Positions 10,430 through 21,743 of a DNA stretch of 64,000 bases are shown here, one piece after another. A program made the position numbers and the translations under genes. Below the pieces are notes generated by a model that saw nothing but the letters and a program-made list of their open reading frames with translations, ran no database searches and was not told the DNA's origin. Position 1 is the first letter of the stretch. The number at the start of each line of letters is the position of its first letter. Source of the stretch: Achatina immaculata. Taxonomy: Eukaryota > Mollusca > Gastropoda > Stylommatophora > Achatinidae. The stretch lies in contig CM019696.1 in the NCBI GenBank assembly GCA_009760885.1, positions 49,468,574 to 49,532,573 on the forward strand, given 5' to 3'.

Positions 10430-11232
10430 TTTTGTTCTTTATCTCCAGATTTAAATTGTTCATGTTTTATTTTGTTATTTTCACGCTTCCTTATAATATT
10501 AGAACTTCTGAGCTGTTACATGCATAGCAGTATATTGAATGTTAGGATGTAAGATAAGATAACTCATCTTAGAATTGGAACATTTGTATAAAATGAGTTA
10601 TCTTCTAAAGTAATCAGCTGTTTGTGAGTAGAGTCCATCTGATTTGTCTCGGGTTGCACGAGGGTCACGGTTAAGGTATGACAGGAAAAAGGTCAGGTGA
10701 GAGAGAAATCATATGACTTGGGGACAGTTGTGTTTTGTGTATCGTCTGAGATAGACGTAGATTAGTCTGTTAGAAATGTTGTTTAGTGAAATAGATGTAG
10801 AATAGAGTGTATTAGAATGTTCAGATGGCGATAGCAGTCTGCCGGAACATATATTATATCGTGGAGATGTCCAGTCTTGTGTCCATGGATTTTGTTGATG
10901 GTTTTGTCGTTCTCGTCATATCTCTCATCGACTCATCGTCACCCCGTTCATCATTAAAGTCATTTCAACTGTAAAGTTGCTGCTTCTGTATTACTATTTC
11001 CATTGAGAGAGAATGAACCTGGGAGCAAGTAGAGTCTGTGAAGTGAATAAACAAAACAGACGCAAACAACGTAGAATAGTCGTAGATTAAATGAGATAAA
11101 AGCTAACAGTAATGTAAGATAGAACATTATTCCAGTTGACAATAGTGGAGATTCACAGAGAGATGAGCAACAAGTTTACATTCTATACATAAGCAGACGA
11201 GGAGAAGATAGAACCACTTAAAGGTTCTGCTT
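10430..11232. other. Unassigned sequence
   Basis: About 800 bp with no identified gene. A 60-codon minus frame at 10960-11142 looks hydrophobic but has no supporting context. A (CA)n run lies at 11233-11260. Confidence 0.5.
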
Positions 11233-11302
11233 TACACGCACACGCACACACACACACATATATACTAACTTCCTGGTCAGCCATGAAAACACATAACACA
11301 TG

Positions 11303-11366
11303 GTCAGTCAGTCAGTTATTTGCATGTCCCTTGCGAAACTTTGCCTCCCTAACAGCTCTCCTGTAG
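11303..11366 (-). mobile_element. RTE-B 3' terminal fragment, (TGAC)n tail
   Basis: About 60 bp matching the complement of the RTE-B 3' end (TTTGCATGTCCCTTGCG and the following coding bases), preceded on the + strand by GTCAGTCAGTCAG, the element tail. It is joined to the hAT fragment that follows. Confidence 0.75.
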
Positions 11367-11371
11367 GGATC

Positions 11372-12262
<891 letters not shown>

Positions 12263-12297
12263 ATAAAAAGTTATAAAAATGTAAACTACGCACCAAG

Positions 12298-12432
12298 CAA
12301 GGTTTACCTGGCAAGGAAGGTATCATGATCAACAAAGAGGACCTTCCGTCCAGGCTAAGATTTTAATCTAAACACCCTCACCAACGCGAGCTGCTACAAG
12401 TATCTAGCGGCACCGTGCGGTGTTTAAGAAAA
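12298..12432 (+). ncRNA. U1 snRNA-derived sequence (pseudogene or SINE-like unit)
   Basis: The block starts TTTACCTGGCAAGGAAGGTA and continues TCATGATCA, AAAGAGGACCTTCC and AGGCTAAG. This matches the order and spacing of the U1 5' end: the 5'-splice-site-pairing ACUUACCUGGC, then stem-loop I with GAUACCAUGAUCA.GAAGG, then GGCUUA. Homology fades after about 60 nt and no clear Sm site is seen. A second copy at 35097-35213 shares both the U1-like part and the non-U1 remainder (ATCTAGCGGCACC.TG.GGTGTT). So this is a repeated U1-derived unit rather than a working U1 gene. Confidence 0.7.
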
Positions 12433-12447
12433 AAATAACCCAGAGCG

Positions 12448-12661
12448 ATGTTCTCGCTTCCCGGCCTTTTGGCTAAGATCAAAGTATCCTCATGGCAGGT
12501 GCCCTGATCAAAGTGCCCTTTGGTTAAGACAAAAGCGTCGTCTTTTTTTTTTAACTAAACGGGATGCCCAAGGCCTCCCTTGCACACTGAATGCCTGGGG
12601 CAAGGTCTACATCTCGTTACGGGTGGAACCGGTTAGCAGTACCACCGGGTTACGGCCACTA
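12448..12661 (+). ncRNA. U2 snRNA-derived sequence
   Basis: The 5' end TCTCGCTTCCCGGCCTTTTG, followed by GCTAAGATCAA, is nearly identical to the invariant U2 5' end. The 3' end GTTAGCAGTACCACCGGG, then TTACGGCCAC, corresponds to U2 stem-loop IV (GGUAUUGCAGUACCUCCAGG, AACGGUGCAC). About 200 nt separate the ends, close to U2 length. The middle (branch-site-pairing GUAGUA region, Sm site) is not conserved; a partial internal echo of the 5' end (CCCTTTGGTTAAGAC) occurs near 12518. It is best read as a decayed or chimeric U2 retrocopy. Confidence 0.7.
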
Positions 12662-13058
12662 TACAAATGATACAGATGCTATATAAATGCCTTTGAATGT
12701 AAATGCTACAGAAGAGTTCTTCAAATATCATGGTCACAAAAAAGAAAAAGAAAAAATATATCCATACTACAAGAGCTTAATATTGAAGAAAGCTGGCTGG
12801 TAAAGAGGATTAAACAGAGAAAACTTAAATATTTTGGACACATTAAACGTCATGATAATTTAGAGAAAACCGTCTTGGAATGGTACATAATGGGAAAAAG
12901 AAAGAAAGGAAGACCAAGGCGGAGATGGTTGCAAGACATCATTGATGATCTGCAAATGGATGCATCAGCAGCAGGTCATCTTGCTCACAACCGAGAGGCC
13001 TACAGGTGTGCTGTTTGGGGGGCAAAGTTCCACACGGGACATGCAAATGAATGAAATG
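12662..13058 (+). mobile_element. RTE-B 3' end joined to U2-like sequence
   Basis: The plus strand resumes RTE-B coding at AFECKCYRRVLQISW and continues to the basic block (MGKRKKGRPRRRWLQDII), then AAGHLAHNREAYR with frame breaks, and the 3' end near GGACATGCAAATGAATG. It lacks everything 5' of the C-terminal domain. The U2-like sequence directly abuts its 5' side with no spacer, as expected for a chimeric retrocopy made by template switching. Confidence 0.8.
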
Positions 13059-13736
13059 AGTGCTACAGACCAACAATCCCTTTGGCACTGTACTACTGTA
13101 CTCGAGGCCAATCTGGCTCTCCCATCATGACCGCCAACCCAGGTTCTCCTCTCCTTGGTAGATTGTATGCCATTTTTGCCTAAATCCTGAGCTTTAATCA
13201 ATACACATTACACTGACATGCAGTACAAAACACCAAATCTGAAATTAAAGACATGGCACATGCAACTGACATTGACATCAACATGACATCAAGACAGATG
13301 TCATTAAAGTGGTAATTAAGCATGTTATCATATAATAATGACTTCTCATGTTGTATTATTTAAACCTGATGGACCACTCCCCGGGCCATTGCCTTTATCT
13401 AACTCTAATGCCAAGCCAATGTTTCCATATCTATATGTATATCTTTCCGAAACCACTACCAATCACGTGGACGATGACGTTCGGTCAATGTCGTGCACCC
13501 CTTGATCTAAGCGTGCCTCGTCCACAAAGTAGAGAAGCAGTTTAGAACTAGAAGTAGTTTAGGACAGAGGGAAGATAGCATTCCAAGATGAAAAGTGATT
13601 ATTAGTACTGCGTGAGAAATACAGAAGATTTTATATTTTTGAAACTTTATGTAAAATGCTTTCAGAGATGTCCCAGTGTGATACTTGTGAATTTCGTTTG
13701 ATGAGTAATAAAAGTGAACTGTAATTTGATTACAAT
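13059..13736. other. Unassigned sequence
   Basis: No coding motif, RNA or repeat family is recognised in this 680-bp stretch. Confidence 0.45.
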
Positions 13737-13915
13737 TTTATAAAGGGAAGAAGAGCCAGGGGAAGACCAAGAGAAATGATACTGGACAGTCTGACGAGAT
13801 GGTGTGACAGGAGATCACCAACTGAGCTGATGGTCGGCATGAAGGATCATGTACTCTGGAGAAGCATAATAGCCAACACCAGTCGGCACGGCACCTGATG
13901 ATGATAATGATGAGT
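13737..13915 (+). mobile_element. RTE-D 3' end with (GAT)n tail
   Basis: Encodes KGRRARGRPREMILDSLTRW, then the end region (VLWRSIIANTSRHGT) and a stop that runs into GATGATGATAATGATG. It matches the inverted 25936-26130 block of the longer RTE-D copy. It is 5'-truncated. Confidence 0.8.
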
Positions 13916-13917
13916 AA

Positions 13918-14045
13918 CATGTAAAAGGAGTTTTTTTAGTAATAATGTATGCAGGAAGTTGCTACATCAGTAATAGCATATAAAGAGACTGACATGTCAG
14001 TAGCTGCATATAAAGAGAGTTTCTGTTCCATTAATAACATGAAAA
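13918..14045. repeat. Dispersed repeat shared with 61240-61345
   Basis: AT-rich block containing AATGTATGCAGGAAGTTGCT and CTGACATGTCAGTAGCTG. It is found inverted at 61240-61345 in an intron of the host gene. Each copy consists of degenerate 30-40 bp subunits (GTTATTACTGATGTAGCAAC-like). Confidence 0.6.
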
Positions 14046-14062
14046 TAAAGGTTTTCAGATAT

Positions 14063-14834
14063 CTCAGTCAGTCAGTCATTTGCATGTCCCTTGTGGAACT
14101 TTGCCTCCCTAACAGCTCTCCTGTAGGCCTCTAGGTTGTGAGCAAGATGACCTGCTGCTGATACACCCATTCACAGATCATCAACGATGTCTTGCAGCCA
14201 TCCTCACCTTGGTCTTCCTCTCTTTCTTTTTCCCATTATGTACTCTTCCAAGACGGTCTTCTCTAGATTATCATGACACTTAATGTGTCCAAAATATTTA
14301 AGTTTTCTCTGTTTAATCCTCTTTACTAGCCAGCCTTCTTCAATATTAAGTTCTTGTAGTATGGATATATTTGTTCTTTTTTATGGCCATGACATTTGAA
14401 GAACTCTTCTGTAGCATTTATATTCAAAGGCATTTATGTGTTTCTTAGCTGTTTTGTTAAGTGTCCAGGTCTCACAGGCATATGTTGCGATGGGAAAGAC
14501 GCTTGCCATTAAAAATCTTATTTTTGTAGTTCTGTCTGTTCCTCTCCACAGTTATTTTTAGTTATTTTACTTTCTGAAGAACGAAAGATGTCCTTTTAAT
14601 TTCCCTCATTGTATCTCCATTATTAGTAATGATCCAAGATATTCAAAACTCTCCACTTCTTCCAATTTTTCCTCATTGATACATATTTCAGCTGCCTTGT
14701 TTGTTTTGTCAGTCATCATCAATTTAGTTTTCTTTGCATTAAGATAGAGTTTTTGCTCATCACTGTTCTTACGGCCTGACATAATTAGTTTTTCCATTCC
14801 TTTTTTGTGTTATGGACAGTAATACTGTGTCATC
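14063..14834 (-). mobile_element. RTE-B copy, C-terminal third
   Basis: 5'-truncated B-family insertion on the minus strand with a (TGAC)n-type tail at 14063-14080. Its coding remnant runs from the palm region (EKLIMSGRKNS, LYLNAKKTKLMMTDKTNK) through FEYLGSLL to the GRPR block and the C-terminus. Small deletions, including one near 14550-14590, break the frame. It stops abruptly at 14834, where the left arm of the inverted duplication begins. Confidence 0.8.
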
Positions 14835-14849
14835 AGCATTTCTTTCCTT

Positions 14850-16008
14850 GACCATCAGAGTTTCCTGTTTAAGTTGGAGAATGTACTCCTCTTTTCCTGC
14901 ATCCCCTTTGTGTGCCAAATCCTTGTATTATCTCTTTGTTTTATCATTTTTTGTGGGTTATTAAAATTGTTATTAAAATAATTAAAGTTATTAAAATGGA
15001 GAAAGATTAATTGAAATATGTCTAACAGAGGGCATTGTCATTGGAGGAACAGTATTTCTACACAAAGAAATATATATAACAATATGGATATCTCAGATGA
15101 TAGAACTAAAAACCAGATAGCTCATTTTTGTATTAATAAACAGTTCATAACATCTCTGATAAATGTAAGAGCATATAGGGTGCAGATGTAAACAGTGATC
15201 ACAACCTAAGTATAGGGAAGATAAGACTTAAACTGAAAAGCTAATACAAGAAAGCAGTACTCAGAAAGATAAACAATCATAACCTACAAGAAGAAAATAC
15301 CAACAATGATTTCAATCTGGAACTTACCAAACATTTTGCAGCACTCAGCGAGGTAAATGAGACAGATATAGATGAATTATGGAATTCATACAGAACAGCC
15401 ATAATCACGGCACCAAAAGCAAGTGCTAGACTGCAATCAACAAGTAGAAAAGCATGGATATCAGATAACACATGGAAATATATACATGAAAGACAAGCAG
15501 GCAAATTAGCCATGTTGAATGTAAGGATAGATCTTGGAAAAGTTTTGGCAAAAGTAGTACATAAAGAGCTAGACAATAAAGTAAAAAGTTCAGCTAGAAG
15601 AGGCAAAAGAGAATATATGGACAATATGGTAAAAGAAACAGAAATGCAGCAAAACTCTATATAACATACAGAAGAAGCTAACAGGTGCTATTACCTCCAG
15701 AGAAAGACCAGTCTTTAGCAAAACAGGCAACCTATTAACATCAAGCAATGACCAAAAGCAAAGATGGGCCATAGACTTCCAAGACATACTTAATCGACCA
15801 CACCGAAATGAATTAATAATTCTTGAAGCCGATTTACCAGTTCCACAACTAAATGTCAACTTAGATGACGTTACACTGAATGAAACTGAAACAGCAGTGA
15901 ATCTAATGGCTAACAACAAAGCTGCAGGTGAAGATGAAATAACAGTTGAAATGTTAAAAGCTATTAACATTGACAACATAAGCCAACTACAGAGAATGTT
16001 TAAATAAA
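14850..16008 (+). mobile_element. RTE-A copy: endonuclease end to pre-RT region
   Basis: On the plus strand this carries about 150 bp of A-family 5' flank, the end of the APE-type endonuclease (IGGTVFLHKEIYITIWIS-like, RNQIAHFCINKQ, NSDHNLSIGKIRL) and the linker (AWISDNTWKYIHERQAGKLA). It then enters the start of the RT domain (MANNKAAGEDEITVEMLKAI). It ends at 16008, before the RT palm. Frameshifts and stops are frequent. It is the counterpart of 53700-54800 in the other arm, where the downstream part of the element is still present. Confidence 0.85.
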
Positions 16009-16019
16009 CTGAGTTGTTA

Positions 16020-16490
16020 AATCCTGAGAGTTTCAAAATTGTATTCTGTGTTTGAGCATATTTAAATGTCTTTGTTGTCTTTCATGGTCTTGTTTAATGT
16101 TTCATGGTTTGCCTGTGTCAATGTTATCGATGTAATAGTCTGCCTGTCTCAGTGTTATAAAAGTCATAGTTTACCTATGTCATGATTTACCTATCAATAT
16201 TACCAGTGTAACAATAAACAATAGGTTTGCCTATGTAAGTGTTACTGATGTCATAGTTTACCTAAAGTGTATCATAGTTTGCCTATGTCAGTTACTGATA
16301 TCAGAGTTTGTCTATATTAGTGATAATGGTGTTACAGTTTGCCCAGATTAGTGTTACTGGTGTCATAGTTTGCTTATGTCAGTTACTGATATCAGAGTTT
16401 GTCTATATTAGTGTTACTGGTGTCATACTTTGACCAGATAAGTGTTACCGGAGTCATAGTTTGCCTATGTCATTGTTAAACCATGAATCT
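16020..16490. repeat. Degenerate 30-36 bp tandem repeat (GTCATAGTTTGCCTATGTCA)
   Basis: Roughly a dozen units with the core TCATAGTTTGCCTATGTCAG and TGTTACTGATG. The complementary array is at 51725-52075 in the other arm of the inverted duplication. Confidence 0.8.
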
Positions 16491-17599
16491 AACTACATTA
16501 ATTTTCTTGATTTGTGATGCTCTGGGAAACTGGTATCTAGCATCATGCCTATTTTGGGGGGAGGGGGGAAGGAGGTTTTCAGCCACTCTATCACTCTGGG
16601 GCCCAGAGAGTTTCTCCTGTCTTAAGGGGGAGGGGTCCACAGTGGATACAAACAGAATGGTTAGTCCAGAGGTGAAGGAAATAGTTTTGTACCAGCTTAC
16701 AAAAGTCTTATTGGAGGCCCAGTCTAGCATATCTGCATAAAACCTTATTACCACAGTAACATCATCAAGACAAGAGTTTTCCCAAAGATTTTCAGTATTA
16801 GGTTCTCAGTATCATCGCAAACAAGTTGCTCCCATAGTCGTTGCACCACCTGGGCAAGTGAATATTGCACAGAATGTTCATTGATGGTCCCTTGCATCAG
16901 TCCTTGATGAAGAGTCACCCAGTGAGGATGCCATTAAAGGAACTAAAGATGCTTCCAGTAAAAGGTCAAGATGAGTGTAAAGAATACAAAGTATGCGATG
17001 GAAAACTCAACTTGTTTATTTGACTTGCTATCATTTGTTACTAGCTCTTATTTTAAGTTTATTCTTTTCTTTGTTACCAGATCACTATTTTCCTCTTTGT
17101 TTTATCTCACAGTTGGTGCCACTATAAATTTAACATGTACATAATACATAATTCTCTCTCACACATTCTATGGTTCTTCTCTGTGGTTTTCCATCAAGAT
17201 TTTAAAATTAATTTTCCATCTTTCATTTCATACAGAACTCTTATGCAAACTTTTGAAAATTACAATTTGAGATTTTATTTATTTTTTTTTTTTTAAAACT
17301 TCCTAATGTTTTTGAATGTCTTTGTGGAGTCAGATGACAGCATGTTTATGCAGATATTGACATTAAGAATTGCCATCATTGACCAGTTTTATAATGTAGT
17401 CTCAGGGTTAAACATTTGCCTCGGATTTAGAGATTGTAGGTTCAAATCTCAGCTGAAGTAGCAGAGATTTTTGTTTTCGTGTTAAGTCCCCGCAGTAAAT
17501 TTCATTAGTTTCTAGGTAGTGAGGCCGAACATCTGTGTGTATTTTTTTAAAAATCCCTTGGTATTTGGAAACTGCAGAAAGACAAACTTCTAGAAAAAT
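16491..17599. other. Left-arm duplicated sequence without a gene
   Basis: Non-coding sequence whose inverted counterpart lies at 49290-49890 and 51570-51720. The G-rich part at about 16555-16970 is missing in the other arm. No ORF is credible. Confidence 0.65.
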
Positions 17600-17619
17600 C
17601 TACCACAGAGACTGGGGAA

Positions 17620-17715
17620 GGTACTTGGAGTGTCTATACTGATTGCAATATTTGGAGTGTCTATACTGACTGCAGCACTTGGAGTGTCTATACTGACTGC
17701 AGTACTTGTTCTGAG
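17620..17715. repeat. 27-bp tandem repeat, about three units
   Basis: Units of the form ACTTGGAGTGTCTATACTGA followed by TTGCAAT or CTGCAGC. The paralogous array at 49040-49265 has about nine units, so copy number has changed since the duplication. Confidence 0.85.
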
Positions 17716-17799
17716 GTGTTAAAACAGGTGACCCAGGAGATAGAAGACTGTCCTGAATGTGATAAAGCCATTTCTGAACAACAAACATAAAAACAATTC

Positions 17800-18226
17800 C
17801 CCCAGCAAAGAATTTTCATTTCAGCTTCTTTTCTTCATCTTGGGAACAGAAGAAGCGGTGAGGAAGATCATTTTCTTGCCAGAGATCAAGCATAAGGTTG
17901 CCAGATTCTGTAAAGAAAAAACCCGGACATTTATCTCAGGCTGAAAAAAGAAAAGTTGTTTGAGCATCATCATTAAATATACAATAAACAATAGAAGACA
18001 GATTCTAAAATTTAAGAATTTTATTTTAAATAGCTTATCTACTAGTGTCAGATGCAATACTGAAATAGTGGGCATATGCTAAATCATCACATAATTGTTT
18101 GGTAGTGCTGAAATGGATTTTACTATTGCTGTTGCTTTAGTCCTCTGCTATGCCATATATTTTTTTCATTAAAAATGATAGTGTTTAACTTGGTAGTGCA
18201 GTCCATTGAAATGAACACCATATGAT
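17800..18226 (-). mobile_element. BED/hAT-type repeat (left-arm copy), part 1
   Basis: The distal part of a BED-type repeat that is interrupted by RTE-A at 18227-21827 and resumes at 21838. One end reads AAGGTTGCCAGATTC at about 17894-17908, and the other end (22080-22140) has TGGTGACCCTAG; both resemble the same short inverted terminus. The coding trace on the minus strand is MDCTTKLNTIIF-like, typical of hAT-related BED proteins. The terminal ACCATATGAT at 18217-18226 is one target-site duplicate of the RTE-A insertion. Confidence 0.65.
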
Positions 18227-18256
18227 CTTATCTTATCTTATATCCTTCCCGTGCCG

Positions 18257-19267
18257 TTAAACGTCACATAGGCCTCGCAAAGTAGTTCGCCAATTTTTCC
18301 TGTCTTCGGTGAGTCTTTCAACCTCATCAAAGGATTTTATGCCTGTTAATTTGGCCTCTCTTAACAATGTCCTCTTCAGAGTTTCACGTGGTCTGCCTCT
18401 TTTTCTTCGGCCTGTTGTGTTCCACTTGATAGCTTGTTTTGGGATTCCCTGATCATTTCTTCTCATCAAGTGACCAACATATGTCCATCTCCTTTTCCTG
18501 ATCACCCATGAGACTGGTTGTTGTTCAGTCATCTGTCTTATCTCTGCATTGTTCTTGAATTCGTTCCACTTGATGCCGAGTATTTTCCTTAGGCATTTGT
18601 TTTCAAAAGAGTCTAATTTCATGTCTACTTCTTTAGTTGTTTTCCAGCTTTCGCATGCATAAATGAGAGTGGATATTACATTTGAATTGAATAGTCTTAA
18701 CTTGGTTTTTGTGCTTATAACTTTTGAATTCCATATGTTCTCAAGATTCTTGAAGATTGATGCTGCTTTTGCAATTCTGATCCTAACTTCCTTTCTAGTG
18801 TCACCATCCTGATCTATGTAGCTGCCAAGGTATGCAAATTGATTGACTTCTTCAATATCTGTCCCTTCTATGTGTATTTTTCCATTTTGATTGAGAGGAA
18901 TTTTCATTATTTTTGTTTTGTCCTTGTTAATTTCAAGTCCTATTTTGCTAGCCAGTGAAGACAGGCTATCTGTTTTTTCTTATATGGAATTCACATTATT
19001 ACTGATAAGAGTTATGTCATCAGCAAAACCAAGGTCTTCTAGTTGTGTCCCATGTACCCAGTCAATACCTGTGTTACCTGTGCAGCATTTTTTCATTATG
19101 AAGCCTATTGTAATCCCAAAAAGTAAAGGAGACAGTATACATCCTTGTTTCATGCCTGTTTCAATCTGGAACCATTCACTCATCCCTTCTTCTGTCTTGA
19201 CTGCACAAACATATCCATTGTATAAGTCCTTAATGATGTTGACAATTTTAGATGGTATTCCATTCAT
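18257..19267 (-). pseudogene. RTE-A ORF, RT palm end to C-terminus
   Basis: From the right: the RT palm with KQGCILSPLLF and the catalytic GFADDITLI, then a stop within the TAT codon after NSI near 18980 and a small frame change. The last 216 codons follow intact: KIHIEGTDIEEVNQFAYLGS, YACESWKTTKEV, HLMRRNDQGIPKQAIKWN, the basic GRRKRGRPRETLKRTLL and the end RGLCDV with TAA. The product would be the reverse transcriptase of an APE-type (RTE-like) retrotransposon. The 5' portion of the RT lies beyond the RTE-B insertion, in the short piece 21756-21827. Confidence 0.85.
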
Positions 19268-19271
19268 TCAT

Positions 19272-20990
19272 TCATTCCTTTGCATGTCCCTTGCGGAACC
19301 TTGCCTCCCAAACAGCACTCCTGTAGGCCTCTCGGTTGTGAGCAAGATGGCCTGCTGCTGCTGCATCCATTTCCAGATCATCAACGATGTCTTGCAGCCA
19401 TCTTCGTTTCGGTCTTCCTCTTTTTCTTTTTCCCATTATGTATCCTTCCAATACGGTCTTCTCTAAATTATCATGACGTTTAATGTGGCCAAAATATTTA
19501 AGTTTTCTCTCTTTAATCCTCTTTACTAGCCAGCCTTCTTCAATATTAAGCTCTTGTAGTATAGATATATTTGTTCTTTTTTGTGTCCACGATATTTGGA
19601 GAACTCTTCTATAGCATTTACATTCAAAGGCATTTATGTGTTTCTCAGCTGTTTTGTTAAGTGTCCAGGTCTCACAGGCATATGTTGCGATGGGAAAGAT
19701 GCATGCCCTTAAAAATCTTATTTTTGTGGTTCTGTCTGCTCCTCTCCACAGATTCTTTATTTGTTTTACTTTCTGAAGAGCAATAGATGTCCTCCTTTTA
19801 ATTTCCCTCATTGTATCTCCATTATTAGTTAGTAGTGATCCAAGATATTCAAAACTCTCCACTTCTTCCAGTTTTTCCTCATTGATACATATTTCAGTTG
19901 CCTTGTTTGTTTTGTCAGTTGTCATCACTTTAGTTTTCTTTGCATTAAGATAGAGGTTCTGCTCTTCGCTGTTCTTGCGGACTGACATAATTAGTTTTTC
20001 CATTCCTTCTTGTGTTGTGGACAGCAATACTGTGTCATCAGCATATCTAATCTCTGGTATTTCATAACCTCCAACTGTTATGGCATCGTAATATTCTTTG
20101 TCTACATCTTCTCTAACATTCCTCATTATATTTTCAGTATACAAGTTAAATAAGTAGGGTGACAATATGCAACCCTGACGGACCCCTTGTTTTATGTCAA
20201 ACCAAGTTGTTGTTTCACCATTTATTCTTACTGCTGCTTGTTGGTCTAAATACAGCAGTGATGTTAATTGTATCAAATGTGTTGGAAATCCCATTTTTTC
20301 CATTATTTCCCAAAGTTTCTGGTGTTGTACACAATCAAATGCCTTTGAGTAGTCTATAAAGGATAAATATAGATTCACATTAAACTCCCTGCATTTCTCT
20401 ATTATTAATCTTAGATTGAATATATGATCTCTTGATCCTCTTCCTTGCCTGAAGCCAGCTTGGACCATATTGACTTCTTCTTCTATTTTCTTTCGAAGTC
20501 TACCCATTATGATTTTTAACAGAATTTTACTGGCATGACTAATCAGGGCAACAGTTCTGTAGTTGGTGCATAATTTCAGGTTACCCTTTTTTGGCACTGG
20601 TATGAATACAGTTCTTTTCCATTCTTTTGGCCAAATACCTGAATGCCATATCTTTTTACATAGTGCATGATAGATTGTTGCACACTCCTTTCCTCCTGCT
20701 TTAATAAATTCAGCGGTTATCTCATCACATCCTGGTGATTTACCATTTTTCAGACTCTTTATTGCCCATAAAACTTCTTCCATTGTCGGCTCGGGTTCTT
20801 TCTCCTCCAATAATAATTCACACTGTTGATTTCTGCTTCCACAGTCGGTTGTTTCATACATTCTTTTGCAATATTCCTTCCATCTTTCCAGAATTTCCTC
20901 TGTCTCGGTCAGGGTATTCCCCATCTCATCACAAATTACATTTAGCTTAGGTGTGACATTTCTCGTCAATGTCTTCATTTCTTTAAACAT
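19272..20990 (-). CDS. RTE-B reverse transcriptase, open reading frame of 572 codons
   Basis: This is the longest intact frame in the window. It encodes the reverse transcriptase and C-terminal domain of an RTE-like element. Residues about 60-110 hold the RT N-terminal region (LKNGKSPGCDEITAEFIKA), followed by the finger motif IPVPKKGNLKLCTNYRTVAL, motif QAGFRQGRGSRDH, motif A SFIDYSKAFDCV and motif B GVRQGCILSPYLFN. The catalytic motif C is IRYADDTVLLS near residue 320. The thumb (LYLNAKKTK, FEYLGSLLTNNGD) and a C-terminal half with YACETWTLNK, YFGHIKRHDN and the basic KRKRGRPKRRWLQDI block close it. All catalytic Asp residues are present. One frameshift near 21085 separates it from the endonuclease frame, so the element is defective although this frame is open. 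Confidence 0.92.
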   Translation of the reverse strand: MFKEMKTLTRNVTPKLNVICDEMGNTLTETEEILERWKEYCKRMYETTDCGSRNQQCELLLEEKEPEPTMEEVLWAIKSLKNGKSPGCDEITAEFIKAGGKECATIYHALCKKIWHSGIWPKEWKRTVFIPVPKKGNLKLCTNYRTVALISHASKILLKIIMGRLRKKIEEEVNMVQAGFRQGRGSRDHIFNLRLIIEKCREFNVNLYLSFIDYSKAFDCVQHQKLWEIMEKMGFPTHLIQLTSLLYLDQQAAVRINGETTTWFDIKQGVRQGCILSPYLFNLYTENIMRNVREDVDKEYYDAITVGGYEIPEIRYADDTVLLSTTQEGMEKLIMSVRKNSEEQNLYLNAKKTKVMTTDKTNKATEICINEEKLEEVESFEYLGSLLTNNGDTMREIKRRTSIALQKVKQIKNLWRGADRTTKIRFLRACIFPIATYACETWTLNKTAEKHINAFECKCYRRVLQISWTQKRTNISILQELNIEEGWLVKRIKERKLKYFGHIKRHDNLEKTVLEGYIMGKRKRGRPKRRWLQDIVDDLEMDAAAAGHLAHNREAYRSAVWEARFRKGHAKE

Positions 20991-21140
20991 TTCACTATCT
21001 CTTCCACATCTCTGATGTTCTTCTATTCTTTCACAACAATCTTGTATGTATTGTTTTTGTCTTTTCTTATGTTCTTCGTACTTCTTTTGTTAAAGTTTTA
21101 TATTTATCTTTGTTGTTGTTTGTCACTCTCCATTGCGTCT

Positions 21141-21743
21141 TCATTTCTCTACATTATTTATCAGTTCTAGTGTACCTGCTGTGATCCATCTATTCTTTTG
21201 TGTTTTCTTTACTGGAACCATGTCTTTAGCTGTTGTTACTAAGATATCTTTGGCCTGCGTAGCCAATTCATCTGGTGTCATCTCTTCCTGTACAGCCATC
21301 AGGATTTCGAAACGGTTCTTCACTTCGATACCGTATTGTTCTGGTATATTTGTAAGGTCAAAGCGGAGTGGTCTTGATCCCATAACTATCTTTTTTATCT
21401 TTATCTTCATGTCTGCTATTAATAACTCATGGTCCGTGTCACAATAAGCACCTGGTAAAGTTTTTGCTGATGTTATGCTTGACCTCCACCTTCTCTGCAC
21501 TAAAATGTAATCTATTTGATTCCTGGTTTTCCCATCAGGTGATGTCCATGTGTAAAGTCTTCTTGGATGTTGTTTAAAAAGTGTGTTAGCGATCATTAGC
21601 TCATTTTCCATGCAAAACGCCATTAGATTGTCACCTGCCTCATTTCTGTGTCCTATGCTAAATTTCCCTACAACATGTCCTTCATCTTCTGCTCTTTCTG
21701 TACCAATTTTTGCATTAAAATCACCCATTATAAATACAATATC
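21141..21743 (-). pseudogene. RTE-B AP-like endonuclease, C-terminal part
   Basis: A minus-strand frame encoding the second half of an apurinic-type endonuclease. IMGDFNAKIGTE carries the catalytic Asp/Asn, then WTSPDGKTRNQIDYILV and the TDHELLIAD motif with the catalytic His. This enzyme nicks target DNA to prime reverse transcription. The N-terminal part (WNVRT, E of LSE) is lost by 5' truncation; the first bases of the open frame lie in the target-site duplicate. A frameshift separates it from the RT frame. Confidence 0.85.

Larger units (their letters stand above)
19264..21743 (-). mobile_element. RTE-B insertion nested in RTE-A
   Basis: The longest B-family copy, 2480 bp. It is flanked by the 12-bp direct repeat ATGGTATTCCAT at 19252-19263 and 21744-21755. 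The A family reads straight across these bases when uninterrupted (compare 28617-28632). The minus-strand 3' end carries a (GAATG/AATG)n tail (19264-19276). The 5' end is truncated within the endonuclease, just before GDFNAK. Confidence 0.93.

Noticed and set aside
12298..12661. Functional U1 and U2 snRNA genes
   Set aside because: No Sm site, the U2 branch-site-pairing region is gone, and the U1-like second half is unrelated to U1 and shared with another dispersed copy.
13918..14834. Extension of the inverted duplication to 61.3 kb
   Set aside because: The 13.9/61.3 kb match is a short dispersed repeat. The RTE-B copies near each have different flanks, and 60107-60118 is a clean TSD, so they are independent.
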